Positions 44,047 to 53,672 are shown, counted from the first letter of the stretch. The stretch is DNA of 64,000 bases from Burkholderiales bacterium RIFCSPLOWO2_02_FULL_57_36 (GCA_001770855.1 MESE01000001.1:124001-188000), one strand, 5' to 3'. Numbers and translations: made by a program. Notes: generated by a model from the sequence alone, not told the origin.

Positions 44047-45065
44047 CGGTTGGTCACCGGGTAGACGCCCTGCGGCCGCCACAGCAGGATTGCGACCATC
44101 AGGAGAATATTGGAAAAGAGCGCAATTTTCGGCGCCAGGAAACCGGCATAGTTGGCAAGCAATCCTACCAGCAGCGCGCCAAGGAAGCAGCCGCCGGTCG
44201 AACCGAGACCTCCGATAATGATCACGATGAAAATCAGCACGTTGACATGCGCGCCCATCTGAGGGATCACGTTTTGCTGATACAGCCCCCACATCACGCC
44301 GCCCAGCCCGGCTAGTGCCGAACCTGCGACAAATACCCCGACGAACAGGCGCTTGATCCGGTAACCAAGGCTTTCCACCATTTCGCGGTCCTGCACGCCG
44401 GCTCGAATCAACAGGCCTAGCTTGGTGCGGTTCAACACCAGCACCAAGCCGGCAAATACCGCGAATCCGACCAGTACCGCCAGCAGCCGATATTTCTCGA
44501 TTGCCGCATCGCCCAGGAATACGGCGCCGCGCAATGCGGTCGGCAGCGGCAGCGCGATTTGCTGCGGCCCCCACAGCATCTTGATCAATTCTTCGCCGAC
44601 CACCATGCCGCCCATCGTGATCAGGATCTGCATCAGATGCAGCCCATATACCTTGCGTACCAGTACCCGCTCGAAAACCCATCCGAGCGCACCGGCTGCC
44701 ACCATGGCCGCCAACATCGCAACACCGATCGCGGCAAGATTCCATCCCAGATGATCGACGGTTGTCCAGTCGGGTAGCGCACCAAGTACCGATACGGCAA
44801 CAAAAGCGCCCAGCGCAATGAACACGCCATGACCGAAGTTCAATACGTCCATCAGGCCGAAGATCAGCGTCAGTCCGGATGCAATGATGAAAATGATCAT
44901 GCCCATCGCAAGACCTGCGGCGGTGAGGGTAATCCAGGTCGACGCCGAGCCGATAAAAGGCATTGCCAGCAATGCCAGCGCGGGCACCAGCAGCAGCGGC
45001 ATCCAATCGATCTTGGTTACAGGCAGTAGCGAGAGTTGCATCGGCTTTATCGGAATGGCGCTCAT
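44043..45065 (-). CDS. livH: Branched-chain amino-acid-type ABC transporter permease
   Basis: 340 residues with multiple membrane helices and the LivH blocks GLTLIFGLMDVLNFGHGVFI and ILVLNRTKLGLLIRAGVQDR-like (LVLVLNRTKLGLLIRAGVQD), then IIIGGLGSTGGCFLGALLVG. A GAGGATTTC ribosome site precedes the ATG. It lies between livF (7-base gap) and livM (4-base overlap). The N-terminal region is about 25 residues longer than typical E. coli LivH. Confidence 0.94.
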   Translation of the reverse strand: MSAIPIKPMQLSLLPVTKIDWMPLLLVPALALLAMPFIGSASTWITLTAAGLAMGMIIFIIASGLTLIFGLMDVLNFGHGVFIALGAFVAVSVLGALPDWTTVDHLGWNLAAIGVAMLAAMVAAGALGWVFERVLVRKVYGLHLMQILITMGGMVVGEELIKMLWGPQQIALPLPTALRGAVFLGDAAIEKYRLLAVLVGFAVFAGLVLVLNRTKLGLLIRAGVQDREMVESLGYRIKRLFVGVFVAGSALAGLGGVMWGLYQQNVIPQMGAHVNVLIFIVIIIGGLGSTGGCFLGALLVGLLANYAGFLAPKIALFSNILLMVAILLWRPQGVYPVTNR

Positions 45066-45072
45066 GAAATCC

Positions 45073-45810
45073 TCATTGGTGGGCAGTCAACGACAGGCCG
45101 AGCAGACGCGTCTGCAGCGCATCATCTTCGGCCAGTTCCGCCATCAATCCGCGATGCACGATCTTGCCATCGTCCATGACCGCGACCGTATCGCCGAGCT
45201 GTCTGGCAAAGTTGAAATTTTGTTCGACCAGCAAAATCGTGGTGTCGGTCTGCTTCAATTCGCGAAATGCGGCAATCATGTTTGCAATGATTGCCGGCGC
45301 AAGTCCTTTGCTTGGTTCATCGATCAGCAGCAACTTGCGCGGTTCGACGATGGCGCGCGATACCGCCAGCATCTGCTTTTGCCCACCCGACAGTTTGCCG
45401 GCCGGGTGCAGCCAGAATTTTTTGATGGCCGGGAACAGGTCGAAGATCCAGTCCAGGCGTTTCGCATCGATATCTTCGGCGCGTTTGGCGCCGCGCGCGG
45501 CAAGCACCATATTGTCCTTCACGCTCAAGTCGGAAAAAATGCCCATGCTCTCAGGGACGTAGGCTATGCCGAGTTGCGCGATATCGGGCGTGGATCTGGC
45601 CGTGATGTCATGCCCGTCGAACGTGATGCTGCCATGCGATGCCTGCCACAGTCCCATGATCGTGCGTAGCGTCGTGGTCTTGCCGGCGCCGTTGCGTCCA
45701 AGCAGCATCGTCAATTGTCCGCGCGGGACGTCAAGATCAACGCCATGCAGAATATGGTATGCGCCGATATGGGTCTGCAGGCTTGAAAGTGTCAGCAATG
45801 GCGCAGTCAT
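45073..45810 (-). CDS. livF: ABC transporter ATP-binding protein
   Basis: 245 residues. Walker A GRNGAGKTTTLR near residue 38, signature LSGGQKQMLAVSRA and Walker B LLLIDEPSKGLAP are intact. TLRTIMGLWQASHGSITFDG and GIAYVPESMGIFSDLSV are typical LivF blocks. It works with LivG as the ATPase pair of the importer. The start overlaps the livG stop by 4 bases. Confidence 0.95.
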   Translation of the reverse strand: MTAPLLTLSSLQTHIGAYHILHGVDLDVPRGQLTMLLGRNGAGKTTTLRTIMGLWQASHGSITFDGHDITARSTPDIAQLGIAYVPESMGIFSDLSVKDNMVLAARGAKRAEDIDAKRLDWIFDLFPAIKKFWLHPAGKLSGGQKQMLAVSRAIVEPRKLLLIDEPSKGLAPAIIANMIAAFRELKQTDTTILLVEQNFNFARQLGDTVAVMDDGKIVHRGLMAELAEDDALQTRLLGLSLTAHQ

Positions 45811-46616
45811 GCCGCTTCCTCCGTCGCAACCAGACCGAGATAGGCTTGCTGTACCACCGGCGATGCGATGACCGCGTCAGGCTCGCCATCAGCCATCAGT
45901 GTGCCGTTATGCAAAACGATGATCCGGTCGGCCAGTTCGCGCACCACATCCATCTTGTGCTCGACCAGTAAAATTGTCTTGTCGCGTCGCGCCTTCAGCA
46001 TGCGGATCAGATCCAGAATGACCGGCACTTCATCCACACTCATGCCGGCGGTGGGTTCATCGAACATGTATATATCGGGGTCAAGTGCCATCAGCATGCC
46101 GACTTCCAGCTTGCGCTGGTCGCCATGCGGTAGTGCCGACGCGTGTATATCGCGCTTGTCCGTCAATGCGACCGCTTGCAGCACCTGCTCCGCGCGGTCG
46201 ATCAGCGTCGTGTGAGCGCTCCACACGTTCCACATATCAAGCCCGAGGCCACGGCGCGATTGCAGCGCAAGACGTACGTTCTCCAATACGGAGAGATTCG
46301 GGAACAGGCTGGTCAACTGGAATGCACGCCCCAATCCCGCATGGGTGCGGGCCGAAGCCGACAGGCCGGCGATATCGCGGCCATGCAACAGAACCTGGCC
46401 GGCACCCGGTTTCAACTGGCCTGAAATCAAATTGAAATACGTGGTCTTTCCGGCGCCGTTCGGTCCGACGATTGCAGTCAGTGTGCCGGGTTTGAAAGCG
46501 CATGACACGGCGTTGACCGCGACATGCCCGCCGAAGCGGATGGTCAGGTCGCGCGTTTCAAGCGAAACGGCGTCAGTCGAGCTGCCGGCGCCGCTATCCG
46601 GTGTGTGCAAAGGCAT
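45807..46616 (-). CDS. livG: ABC transporter ATP-binding protein
   Basis: 269 residues. Walker A is AIVGPNGAGKTTYFN (GPNGAGKT). The signature motif is degenerate: SALPHGDQRKLEVGMLMA has PHGDQ where LSGGQ is usual, which is normal for LivG proteins. Walker B is YMFDEPTAGMS. The C-terminal helix DAVIASPVVQQAYLG is the LivG type. It is the first gene after the substrate-binding protein and a stem-loop at 46704-46727, and livF overlaps its end. Confidence 0.95.
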   Translation of the reverse strand: MPLHTPDSGAGSSTDAVSLETRDLTIRFGGHVAVNAVSCAFKPGTLTAIVGPNGAGKTTYFNLISGQLKPGAGQVLLHGRDIAGLSASARTHAGLGRAFQLTSLFPNLSVLENVRLALQSRRGLGLDMWNVWSAHTTLIDRAEQVLQAVALTDKRDIHASALPHGDQRKLEVGMLMALDPDIYMFDEPTAGMSVDEVPVILDLIRMLKARRDKTILLVEHKMDVVRELADRIIVLHNGTLMADGEPDAVIASPVVQQAYLGLVATEEAA

Positions 46617-46703
46617 TGCCTAACCCCGCTGCTATCGATGTTGTGGTACAGCCGAATAACAAGCACGTCGCCGCACATTGCGAACTCACGAAGCCTGCGA
46701 AAT

Positions 46704-46727
46704 TGCCCCCTCGCGAAGGAGGGGGCA
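46704..46727. promoter_or_regulatory. Stem-loop between livK and livG
   Basis: TGCCCCCTC and GAGGGGGCA pair perfectly around GCGAAG. Read leftward it follows the livK stop by 17 bases and has no long T run, so it probably works as a partial terminator or RNA stabiliser. Such loops let the binding protein be made in excess of the membrane parts. Confidence 0.75.
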
Positions 46728-46744
46728 GTGTTTGACCGCCGTGG

Positions 46745-47914
46745 TTAGCGCTTGTTGCGGATCGGTACGTTCATTTCTTCCGGCTTGATCTCGCGTACCA
46801 GTTCAGGTACGCCCCATGCGAAGGCCGGATCAACCTTGATCTTGAAATGGTACATCGACTGCATTGCCTGATGGTCTTCCTTGCGGAAGGTCATCTTGCC
46901 TTTGGGTGTTTCGAAGCTCATCCCTTCCATGGTCGAAATCAGCTTCTCCGTGTTGGTATTGCCGCCGGTCTTCTTGAGCGCCTCTACCACTGCAATGCCG
47001 GCAGCCATGCCGCCTGCGGTGAAAAAATCCGGCGGGGTCTGGTAACGCTTGTAGTGTTCGCTTACCAGCCAGTTGTTCACGGGATTCTTTGGAATACCGA
47101 AATAGTAATAAGCGGCGCCTTCCATTCCAGGGAAGTTTTTATACGCGACCATGGCCGGCAGGATATTGCCGCCGGTTGCGATTTCGATGCCATAGCGCTT
47201 TGGATCGAGGTCGGCGATCTTGAATGGATTGCCGCCGGCCCAGATGATGAAGATCACTTTGCGGCCCGGCTTGTCTTTCAACGAATCGAACAACCGTTGT
47301 GCGCCCGCGGTAAAGTCAGTGGTATTGCCGGGCAAATATTCCTCATGCACCAGCTTGGCGTTCTTGAGTGCATCCTTGAACGCCTTGACGCCGTCGCGGC
47401 CGAACGCAGTATCCTGCGCCATGGTGGCAATCGTCACACCAGCCTTGTCCAATGCAACCGCATTGGAAATTGCATCCTGCGATGAATTGCGGCCGGTGCG
47501 GAAAATATAGCGGTTCCATTTTTCGCCGGTGATCGCATCGGCCACCGCGGGTTCGACCAGCAAAATCTTTTTGTACTCTTCTGCGATCGGAAGCAGCGCC
47601 AGTGCCACGCCGGAACTGGTCGGTCCGATGGCGATATCAGCCTTGTCATCGGCATAGGCGGCGGCTAGCTGAGATTTGCCCACATCCGGCTTGCCTTGAT
47701 CGTCCTTCTCAATGACGACCAGCTTGTTGCCGTTGATTTGCATGGTGCCGCCGGTCGCGTAATCAAGTCCCATCATCAAACCGATCTGGGTTTGCTTGGC
47801 GTATGCTTCCAGCGGGCCGGATTTGGAATAGACGTGCGCGATTTTGATGTCTTTGGCCTGCAGGGCGGTGGCGCAGCACAGCAACGCGACTGCGGCGATC
47901 AGCTTATTTTTCAT
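46745..47914 (-). CDS. livK: Branched-chain amino-acid-type ABC transporter substrate-binding protein
   Basis: 389 residues with a signal peptide (KLIAAVALLCCATALQAKDI, cleavage after LQA). The mature protein starts with IAHVYSKSGPLEAYAKQ, and GPTSSGVALALLPIAEEYKK and FRTGRNSSQDAISNAVALDK are family blocks. It captures a ligand in the periplasm for the LivHMGF importer. The ligand class (branched-chain amino acid, amide, aromatic acid) cannot be read from the sequence; the adjacent hydrolase suggests an ester or amide. First gene of the operon. Confidence 0.93.
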   Translation of the reverse strand: MKNKLIAAVALLCCATALQAKDIKIAHVYSKSGPLEAYAKQTQIGLMMGLDYATGGTMQINGNKLVVIEKDDQGKPDVGKSQLAAAYADDKADIAIGPTSSGVALALLPIAEEYKKILLVEPAVADAITGEKWNRYIFRTGRNSSQDAISNAVALDKAGVTIATMAQDTAFGRDGVKAFKDALKNAKLVHEEYLPGNTTDFTAGAQRLFDSLKDKPGRKVIFIIWAGGNPFKIADLDPKRYGIEIATGGNILPAMVAYKNFPGMEGAAYYYFGIPKNPVNNWLVSEHYKRYQTPPDFFTAGGMAAGIAVVEALKKTGGNTNTEKLISTMEGMSFETPKGKMTFRKEDHQAMQSMYHFKIKVDPAFAWGVPELVREIKPEEMNVPIRNKR

Positions 47915-48399
47915 TATGGTGTCTTCCTCTGTATAGATGGATCGCGGATGTAATGGTCCGGAAGAAGAGATTACCGCAACCAGATTGGTTGGGTAAGGTA
48001 GTAGAACTACGGCGAGCAATATTCTGATAGAAGAAGCCGCACAAGCATTGAGGCAGTACGATGTTGCTATGCGATATGCGATGATGAATCGGGAAGCGGT
48101 TGTTAGGCTATCAAATTTGCTGCATTGCGCAGGGTAATTTTTTAAGGCAAGCGGCTCACAAAAATCAACTGTGCCAAGAAGAAATTGATCGCACTAAAAA
48201 TAGAACAGAGCGTTTTACTTGAATCGGACCGGCCGGATCCGTTAGTCCGGCGCCAGTATGGAATGCTGTCGAGCCTGTTTTCAGGTATGCCATTCACGCG
48301 TTTCCGCGCATTGCATGAGCCCAGCGTAGATGTGGAAAAGTCGAGCGCAAGCCTTGTTGCGCCTGCGCTCGTGATAAATCCATAAATGTCGTGTCTAAA
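47915..48399. other. Intergenic region upstream of livK
   Basis: 485 bases between livK and the 3' end of the repeat lipoprotein gene. It holds the liv promoter. Short frames here lack conserved residues. No gene or clear operator was seen. Confidence 0.45.
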
Positions 48400-48864
48400 T
48401 TATTTGTTCGTACCGCTTGTGCTTCCGGATGTGTCGTTGGTTGCAGGAGTTCCCGAGGTGCCTTTGGAGCCTGGAATCTTTTCAGCGCCCGGTGTCGGAT
48501 AGGTGCCGGAAGTGGTTGGGGAGCCGGGCGCGCTCGAAGCGCCTGACGTACCTGACCCACCGGAGGTAGATGTGTCCGATGAACTAGACGTGGGGCCGGG
48601 TGATGCTCCGGAGGTGCCCGATGTGCCGTTGGTTGCCGGAGTTCCTGCAGTACCTTTGGATCCCGGAATCTTTTCAGCACCCGGCGTCGGAAAGGTGCCG
48701 GAAGTGGTCGGGGCGCCGGGTGCGCTAGCACCGCTTGTTCCAGTGGCGGAACTGCCTGACGATGTTCCCGTTGCGCCGGTCGTAGATCTCTTCTCGCCAT
48801 ATCCCATTGAGCCACAAGCGGCGAGTAAGAAAACGCATGCCAGGGGCATGATCCATTTTTTCAT
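48400..48864 (-). CDS. Low-complexity lipoprotein with a duplicated segment
   Basis: 154 residues. The signal peptide ends with the lipobox LLAACGSMG, so it is a lipoprotein. The mature part is Ser/Gly/Thr/Pro-rich and carries two near copies of a ~70-residue unit, visible as TSGTFPTPGAEKIPGSKGT and TSGTYPTPGAEKIPGSKGT. The DNA repeats are also highly similar (48459-48530 and 48645-48700), so it expanded recently by recombination. AAGGAG lies 8 bases before the ATG. No family is recognised; it may be an outer-membrane or surface linker protein. Confidence 0.8.
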   Translation of the reverse strand: MKKWIMPLACVFLLAACGSMGYGEKRSTTGATGTSSGSSATGTSGASAPGAPTTSGTFPTPGAEKIPGSKGTAGTPATNGTSGTSGASPGPTSSSSDTSTSGGSGTSGASSAPGSPTTSGTYPTPGAEKIPGSKGTSGTPATNDTSGSTSGTNK

Positions 48865-49254
48865 AAAATAACTCCTTAAAGAATTAAAAAAAGGAAAGTA
48901 GCGGCACATCACATACGCGCCGACACGTTGTGTTTGCATTAAGTAGAATGGAAAGCAAGAGTAGAAGTTCCTATAATTTTTTTTATAAACTTACAAGACA
49001 TTGATTTTCGTCAATGCGGACGGGCTGGCAAAAGATCCTGGTTCAATGGCGGACAGCGCCGCTCGAACTGAATGCCCATAGCCGTTTGAAAATGTGAAGT
49101 GCACGCGCTTGCCGCAACTGGCGGACGCTGTCGCGGCAACTGAAGTATTTGTTGTTCGCGGAAGAGATCACGGCACTGGAAGACCGCTATCAGCCATACC
49201 CGGCGATCGGTCACAACTGAAGCGTAGCGACTAACGGGAAATGACGCATTAGCC
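48865..49254. other. Intergenic region with a possible gene remnant
   Basis: Between the divergent lipoprotein gene and the oxidoreductase gene. At 49017-49220 one forward frame reads QKILVQWRTAPLELNAHSRL, then a stop, then LKYLLFAEEITALEDRYQPY and AIGHN with a stop. It looks like a decayed gene end but I cannot name the family. The left part near 48975 is AT-rich and is probably the lipoprotein promoter region. Confidence 0.35.
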
Positions 49255-50130
49255 ATGAAAACAAAAACCAGGGTTGGGTTCATCGGTATCGGGGCCATGG
49301 GGTTGGCGATGGCAAAAAATCTGCATCGTCAGAATTTTCATGTCAGCGTGCGCGACATCCGAGCGGAGACGGAGCAGGAAGCGCAAGCGTTAGGCATGAC
49401 GGTCGCGGCATCGCCGGCCGCGCTGGTGTCGCATGCGGACCTGATCGTGGTTGTGGTGCTCAACGCCCAGCAGATCGATGAGGTGCTGTTCGGAGCCGAG
49501 GGAGTGGCCCATTCGAAGGCGTCCGAAAAGGCAGTCATGCTGTGCTCGACCATCGCGCCACAAGACACCATCCGTTTTGCGCAGCGCCTCGCGCAAGCCG
49601 GTATCGAAACCATCGATGCGCCAATCTCCGGCGGGCCGGTGCGTGCCGAGGCCGGTGCCATCAGCATGATGCTGGCTGGGCAGGAAAAACTCATTGCACA
49701 ATACGAGGAAGTGCTTGCGGCATTGAGCGACAAGCGGTTTCACATCGGCGGGACCATCGGCGATGGCGCCAAGACCAAGCTGGTTAACAATCTGCTTGCA
49801 GGAATCAATTTGGCTGCAGGTGCGGAGGCGCTTGCGCTTGGCATCAAAGCCGGACTGGATCCACGTCTGTTGTTCGATGTGATTTCCGCATCCAGCGGCG
49901 CATCATGGATTTTTCAGGATCGCATGGCCCGCGTGCTGCAAAACGATTTTGCACCGCGCGCTTGCGCCCATATCCTGTCCAAGGATATGACACTGGCGAC
50001 TGCAATGGCCGATGCATCGAATTGCGATACGCCGATCGGCGATGCCGCGTTGGCGATTTTCAGGGAAACACTCGCCCGCGGCTGGGGCGAGCTCGACGAT
50101 GCGGCGATCATCAAGACTTATCTTCCGTAG
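49255..50130 (+). CDS. NAD(P)-dependent 3-hydroxyisobutyrate-dehydrogenase-family oxidoreductase
   Basis: 291 residues. The Rossmann motif is RVGFIGIGAMGLAMAKNL, the substrate motif is IDAPISGGPVRAEAG (DAPVSGG type) and the catalytic Lys is in GAKTKLVNNLLAGIN (KxxxN). This is the beta-hydroxyacid dehydrogenase fold: 3-hydroxyisobutyrate dehydrogenase, tartronate semialdehyde reductase and L-threonate dehydrogenase share it. The C-terminal pattern (LGIKAGLDPRLLFDVISASS) fits the threonate/GarR-like group, but substrate assignment is not certain. It ends 18 bases from the convergent topB. Confidence 0.88.
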   Translation: MKTKTRVGFIGIGAMGLAMAKNLHRQNFHVSVRDIRAETEQEAQALGMTVAASPAALVSHADLIVVVVLNAQQIDEVLFGAEGVAHSKASEKAVMLCSTIAPQDTIRFAQRLAQAGIETIDAPISGGPVRAEAGAISMMLAGQEKLIAQYEEVLAALSDKRFHIGGTIGDGAKTKLVNNLLAGINLAAGAEALALGIKAGLDPRLLFDVISASSGASWIFQDRMARVLQNDFAPRACAHILSKDMTLATAMADASNCDTPIGDAALAIFRETLARGWGELDDAAIIKTYLP

Positions 50131-50148
50131 TACGAGGAGCGCGCGCGA

Positions 50149-52758
50149 TCAAGCCGCTTTTTTCGCAGCAGTTTTTTTAGCTACCGCTTTCTTCATCGGC
50201 GGTTTTGCAACGACTTTTTTCTCGGGCTTTTCAGTTGTCTTGGCAGCACTGCCGGCAGCTTTACCTTTCGCGGGTGCTTTCGCCTTGCGTTCCTCAAACT
50301 CGAAACTTACCTTGCCGTCTTTTCCCTTGGCCAGGAACGCCTTGAACGGCCGGCGGGTGCGCTGCGATACGAAGCCGGGCAGCAAATCGGTTTTGCCCTC
50401 CTTCAGCAATTTTACCATCTGTTCAGGCAGGATTTCCTGTTGCAGGATAATGCGGCCACTGCGGAAATCGCATTCCTTCGGTTTTGCGACGGTTTTTTCA
50501 CACACATAGGCAAGCCCCATCTCGTAGACGCCGTTGCCGCATTTCGGGCATGGGCCAAGCGGTGTCTGATCTGTGAAATCGACGCCTTCGCCATTTTCGC
50601 CTTCTGCATCGTTTTGGCCGAAATCGAATTCGAGTTTGAAGTTCTTGATCTCTTCATCGCGCGAAATTTTCAGGATTGCGGCAAACGGCCGGCCCATCTT
50701 CGAGCGAAAGCCCTGCAGCGGACCGATGGTGCGATTGGTAAGCAATTCTTCGACTTCGGCCACCTCGAACTGGCGGCTGCCCGGCGTCTTGCTCATTGAA
50801 AATTCACATTTGGTGCAGGCAAAGCGCCGATAGTTTTCCTTGACCACGCTGCCGCAATTCGGGCACGGCGTCTTCAATGTCGCATAGTCGCCGGGGATCG
50901 TATCGTTGTTGTACTCCTTCGCCCGCTTGACGATGATTTGCGTCATTTGCGCGATTTCGCGCATGAATTCCTCGCGGCTGATTTTTCCGCGTTCCATTTG
51001 CGACAGCTTGTATTCCCACTCGCCGGTCAATTCAGGCGCGGTCAATTCATTGACGCCAAGGCCGCGCAACAGTGTCATCAGCTGAAATGCCTTGGCAGTC
51101 GGAATAATTTCGCGGCCTTCGCGCAGCAGGTATTTTTCATTCAGCAGGCCTTCGATGATCGCCGCGCGCGTGGCTGGCGTGCCGAGTCCCTTTCCGGCCA
51201 TCGCATCGCGCAAACCTTCATCGTCAATCAGCTTGCCGGCGCCTTCCATCGCCGACAGCAAGGTCGCTTCCGAATAGCGTGCGGGCGGTTTGGTCACCAA
51301 GCCATTGGCAGTGATCTTGTCGGTCTGAACTTTCTCTCCTTTGGCGACCGGCACCAGTGTGCCGCTATTCTCCGGATCCTTTTCGTCGATCACTTCCTTG
51401 CCGTAGACAGCAAGCCAGCCGGGGTTGGTCATGACCTTGCCTTCGGTCTTGAACTGATGCCCCGACACTTCGGTGTAGCGCGTCGTGACCTGGAATTCAG
51501 CGGCAGGGAAGAATATCGCCATGAAGCGGCGCGTTACCAGATCGTATAATTTCTGTTCCGGCTCGGACAGGTTCTTCGGCGCTTGCGTGGTCGGGATGAT
51601 CGCGAAGTGATCACTGATTTTCGTATTGTCGAAAATGCGCTTGTTCGGCTTGACCCAATTATTCTTCAGGATCTGCTTGGCAAATTGCAGGTAGTTGTTG
51701 TTCTCGGATACTGTACCAAGCGTTTCCTTGACAGTGTCCATGTAATCTTCCGGCAGATGACGCGAGTCGGTACGCGGATAGGTCAGCACCTTGTGCTTTT
51801 CATATAGCGCTTGCGCCAGGCCGAGGGTATTCTTTGCGGAGAATCCGAAACGTGCATTGGCTTCGCGCTGCAGGCTGGTCAGATCGAACAGTGCCGGCGC
51901 CATTGATGTGGTCGGCTTCGATTCTTCGGTGACATTGCCCTGCTTGCCGCGGCATGCAGCCACGACCGACTCCGCCGCCGCCTTGCTCCACAGGCGCTCG
52001 GCACGCTTTTCAGGGTCGGTTTCATCCTTCTTGTGCTTGGTGTCGAGCCAGCGGCCTTCATAAATACCGGCTGCGCAGATAAACTCGGCACGCACTTCCC
52101 AGAAATCGCGCGGCACGAATTTCTTGATCTTCTCTTCGCGCTCGACCACGATCGACAACGTCGGCGTTTGCACCCGGCCGACGGTGGTCAGATAAAAACC
52201 GCCTTCTTTCGAATTGAATGCGGTCATCGCGCGAGTGCCGTTGATGCCGATCAGCCAATCGGCTTCACTGCGGCAACGCGCGGCATCCGCCAGCGGCATC
52301 ATCTCCTGGTCTTCGCGCAAACGGGTAAACGCTTCACGGATCGCACCCGGCGTCATCGACTGCAGCCACAAGCGCTTGATCGGTTGCTTGGCTTTCGCAT
52401 ACTGCGCAATCAGCCGGAAAATCAATTCGCCTTCGCGTCCGGCGTCGCAGGCATTGATCAACGCGCTGACATCCTTGCGTTTGATCAGCTTGTTGAGCAC
52501 TTTGAGACGCGATTCGGTCTTGGCAATCGGGTTAAGCGCAAAATGCGGCGGAATTATCGGCAAATGCGCAAAAGACCATTTGCCGCGCTTGACATCGTAT
52601 TCTTCCGGCACGGTGATTTCGACCAGATGGCCGACAGCCGATGACAGTACGTACTGGTCGGATTCAAAGTACTCATCGTGCTTGGTAAAGCCGCCGAGCG
52701 TCTTCGCGATATCGTTCGCGACAGAAGGCTTCTCTGCGATGATGAGGGTCTTGGTCAT
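50149..52758 (-). CDS. topB: DNA topoisomerase III
   Basis: 869 residues. A TOPRIM domain (MTKTLIIAEKPSVANDIAKT; NACDAGREGELIFR, with DxxGRE acidic residues) is followed by the type IA core; the active Tyr is in KVLTYPRTDSRHLPEDY. C-terminal Zn-ribbon-like cysteines occur (CPNCGSVVKENYRRFACTKC; CPKCGNGVY) and the tail ends with a Lys/Ala-rich stretch (KKAVAKKTAAKKAA). It relaxes and decatenates DNA. The Lys/Ala tail is typical of betaproteobacterial TopB proteins. smg lies 214 bases upstream on the same strand. Confidence 0.95.
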   Translation of the reverse strand: MTKTLIIAEKPSVANDIAKTLGGFTKHDEYFESDQYVLSSAVGHLVEITVPEEYDVKRGKWSFAHLPIIPPHFALNPIAKTESRLKVLNKLIKRKDVSALINACDAGREGELIFRLIAQYAKAKQPIKRLWLQSMTPGAIREAFTRLREDQEMMPLADAARCRSEADWLIGINGTRAMTAFNSKEGGFYLTTVGRVQTPTLSIVVEREEKIKKFVPRDFWEVRAEFICAAGIYEGRWLDTKHKKDETDPEKRAERLWSKAAAESVVAACRGKQGNVTEESKPTTSMAPALFDLTSLQREANARFGFSAKNTLGLAQALYEKHKVLTYPRTDSRHLPEDYMDTVKETLGTVSENNNYLQFAKQILKNNWVKPNKRIFDNTKISDHFAIIPTTQAPKNLSEPEQKLYDLVTRRFMAIFFPAAEFQVTTRYTEVSGHQFKTEGKVMTNPGWLAVYGKEVIDEKDPENSGTLVPVAKGEKVQTDKITANGLVTKPPARYSEATLLSAMEGAGKLIDDEGLRDAMAGKGLGTPATRAAIIEGLLNEKYLLREGREIIPTAKAFQLMTLLRGLGVNELTAPELTGEWEYKLSQMERGKISREEFMREIAQMTQIIVKRAKEYNNDTIPGDYATLKTPCPNCGSVVKENYRRFACTKCEFSMSKTPGSRQFEVAEVEELLTNRTIGPLQGFRSKMGRPFAAILKISRDEEIKNFKLEFDFGQNDAEGENGEGVDFTDQTPLGPCPKCGNGVYEMGLAYVCEKTVAKPKECDFRSGRIILQQEILPEQMVKLLKEGKTDLLPGFVSQRTRRPFKAFLAKGKDGKVSFEFEERKAKAPAKGKAAGSAAKTTEKPEKKVVAKPPMKKAVAKKTAAKKAA

Positions 52759-52972
52759 AAGTAATATCTCGAAATGGCTATGCGAAAATGCAGTTCAATT
52801 GACAAAGCTCAAAGCACGGGGCAGGGATTGCCCGGTGAAAATATGCCAACTATAGAGTATTCGCGGCCAATGATAAGCGCGTTGCGACGAAATCCGCAAG
52901 CAAGTCAAGTGACTAATATCAGTTCGGGAAGTTTTGGTACAACAAGGCCCAACGACCGGTGGCTAGATAAAA

Positions 52973-53449
52973 TCAATGCAGCAGACGAGGTTCTGCGTCG
53001 TCGTCGTCGAGGAACAGTTCATCGAACATCAGTCCGTCGGGCTCTTTCCCCTGGCTCCAAAGTACCATCAGCACGATCACTTTGAGCTTGTCGAGTGAAA
53101 TCTGGGTCTCTCTCGCGGCAAGTGCACGCTCGATGACGATTTCACGTTGAATCGGATTCAATACCTTGGCCGATTCCAGAAACTGGATGAATCCGATCGC
53201 GGCGGTTCCCATGACTTCCTGCTCGCGGCTGGCATAAATGCGAAAGCCGACGGAAGACGGGGCTTGCTGTGTAGTCTGATTGGAAAATACATTGGCCGTC
53301 GCAGCCAGATCGGTGAGCCAACCGAGCGCCTTGGAAATTTCTTCCTCTTCAAAACCGATGGCGGATAACTTCTTCACCAATGCCTCGGAATCCGGGCAGG
53401 CATCGGGCCGATAATAAGTTTCGTAGAGGTATACAAGGACATCAAACAT
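52973..53449 (-). CDS. smg: Smg family protein (DUF494)
   Basis: 158 residues starting [20 protein letters not shown], with block [17 protein letters not shown] and [20 protein letters not shown], which define Smg. No activity is known; the gene is typically next to dprA and topA/topB in betaproteobacteria, as here (topB downstream, dprA upstream). A 222-base gap separates it from dprA. Confidence 0.95.
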   Translation of the reverse strand: MFDVLVYLYETYYRPDACPDSEALVKKLSAIGFEEEEISKALGWLTDLAATANVFSNQTTQQAPSSVGFRIYASREQEVMGTAAIGFIQFLESAKVLNPIQREIVIERALAARETQISLDKLKVIVLMVLWSQGKEPDGLMFDELFLDDDDAEPRLLH

Positions 53450-53672
53450 GGATCTACTGTAACGTTAAGGTGATGGAGGCACAAGCGCTAGCATGCATAA
53501 CCTGTCGGCGGAAGTTGCAGATAAATGACACTTCGCATTGCTTGTGTTCAGTTAAAACAACTTTTTTAGACTAAAAGTCAAGTAACAAAAACAGTTATTG
53601 CATAAGTCAGGACGTTACAGCGTCTATTTTATTCCAGATCTATTTGAAGGATATCGAATTCAGCAAAAAGTT

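Noticed and set aside
42985-45006. A 673-codon leftward frame spanning livM and part of livH
   Set aside because: Only the part from 44046 encodes LivM; the upstream part is livH read in the wrong frame, with Arg/Gly-rich composition and no homology.
48294-48815. A Pro/Arg-rich leftward frame overlapping the lipoprotein gene
   Set aside because: Out-of-frame reading of the repeat lipoprotein, which has a lipobox and ribosome site.
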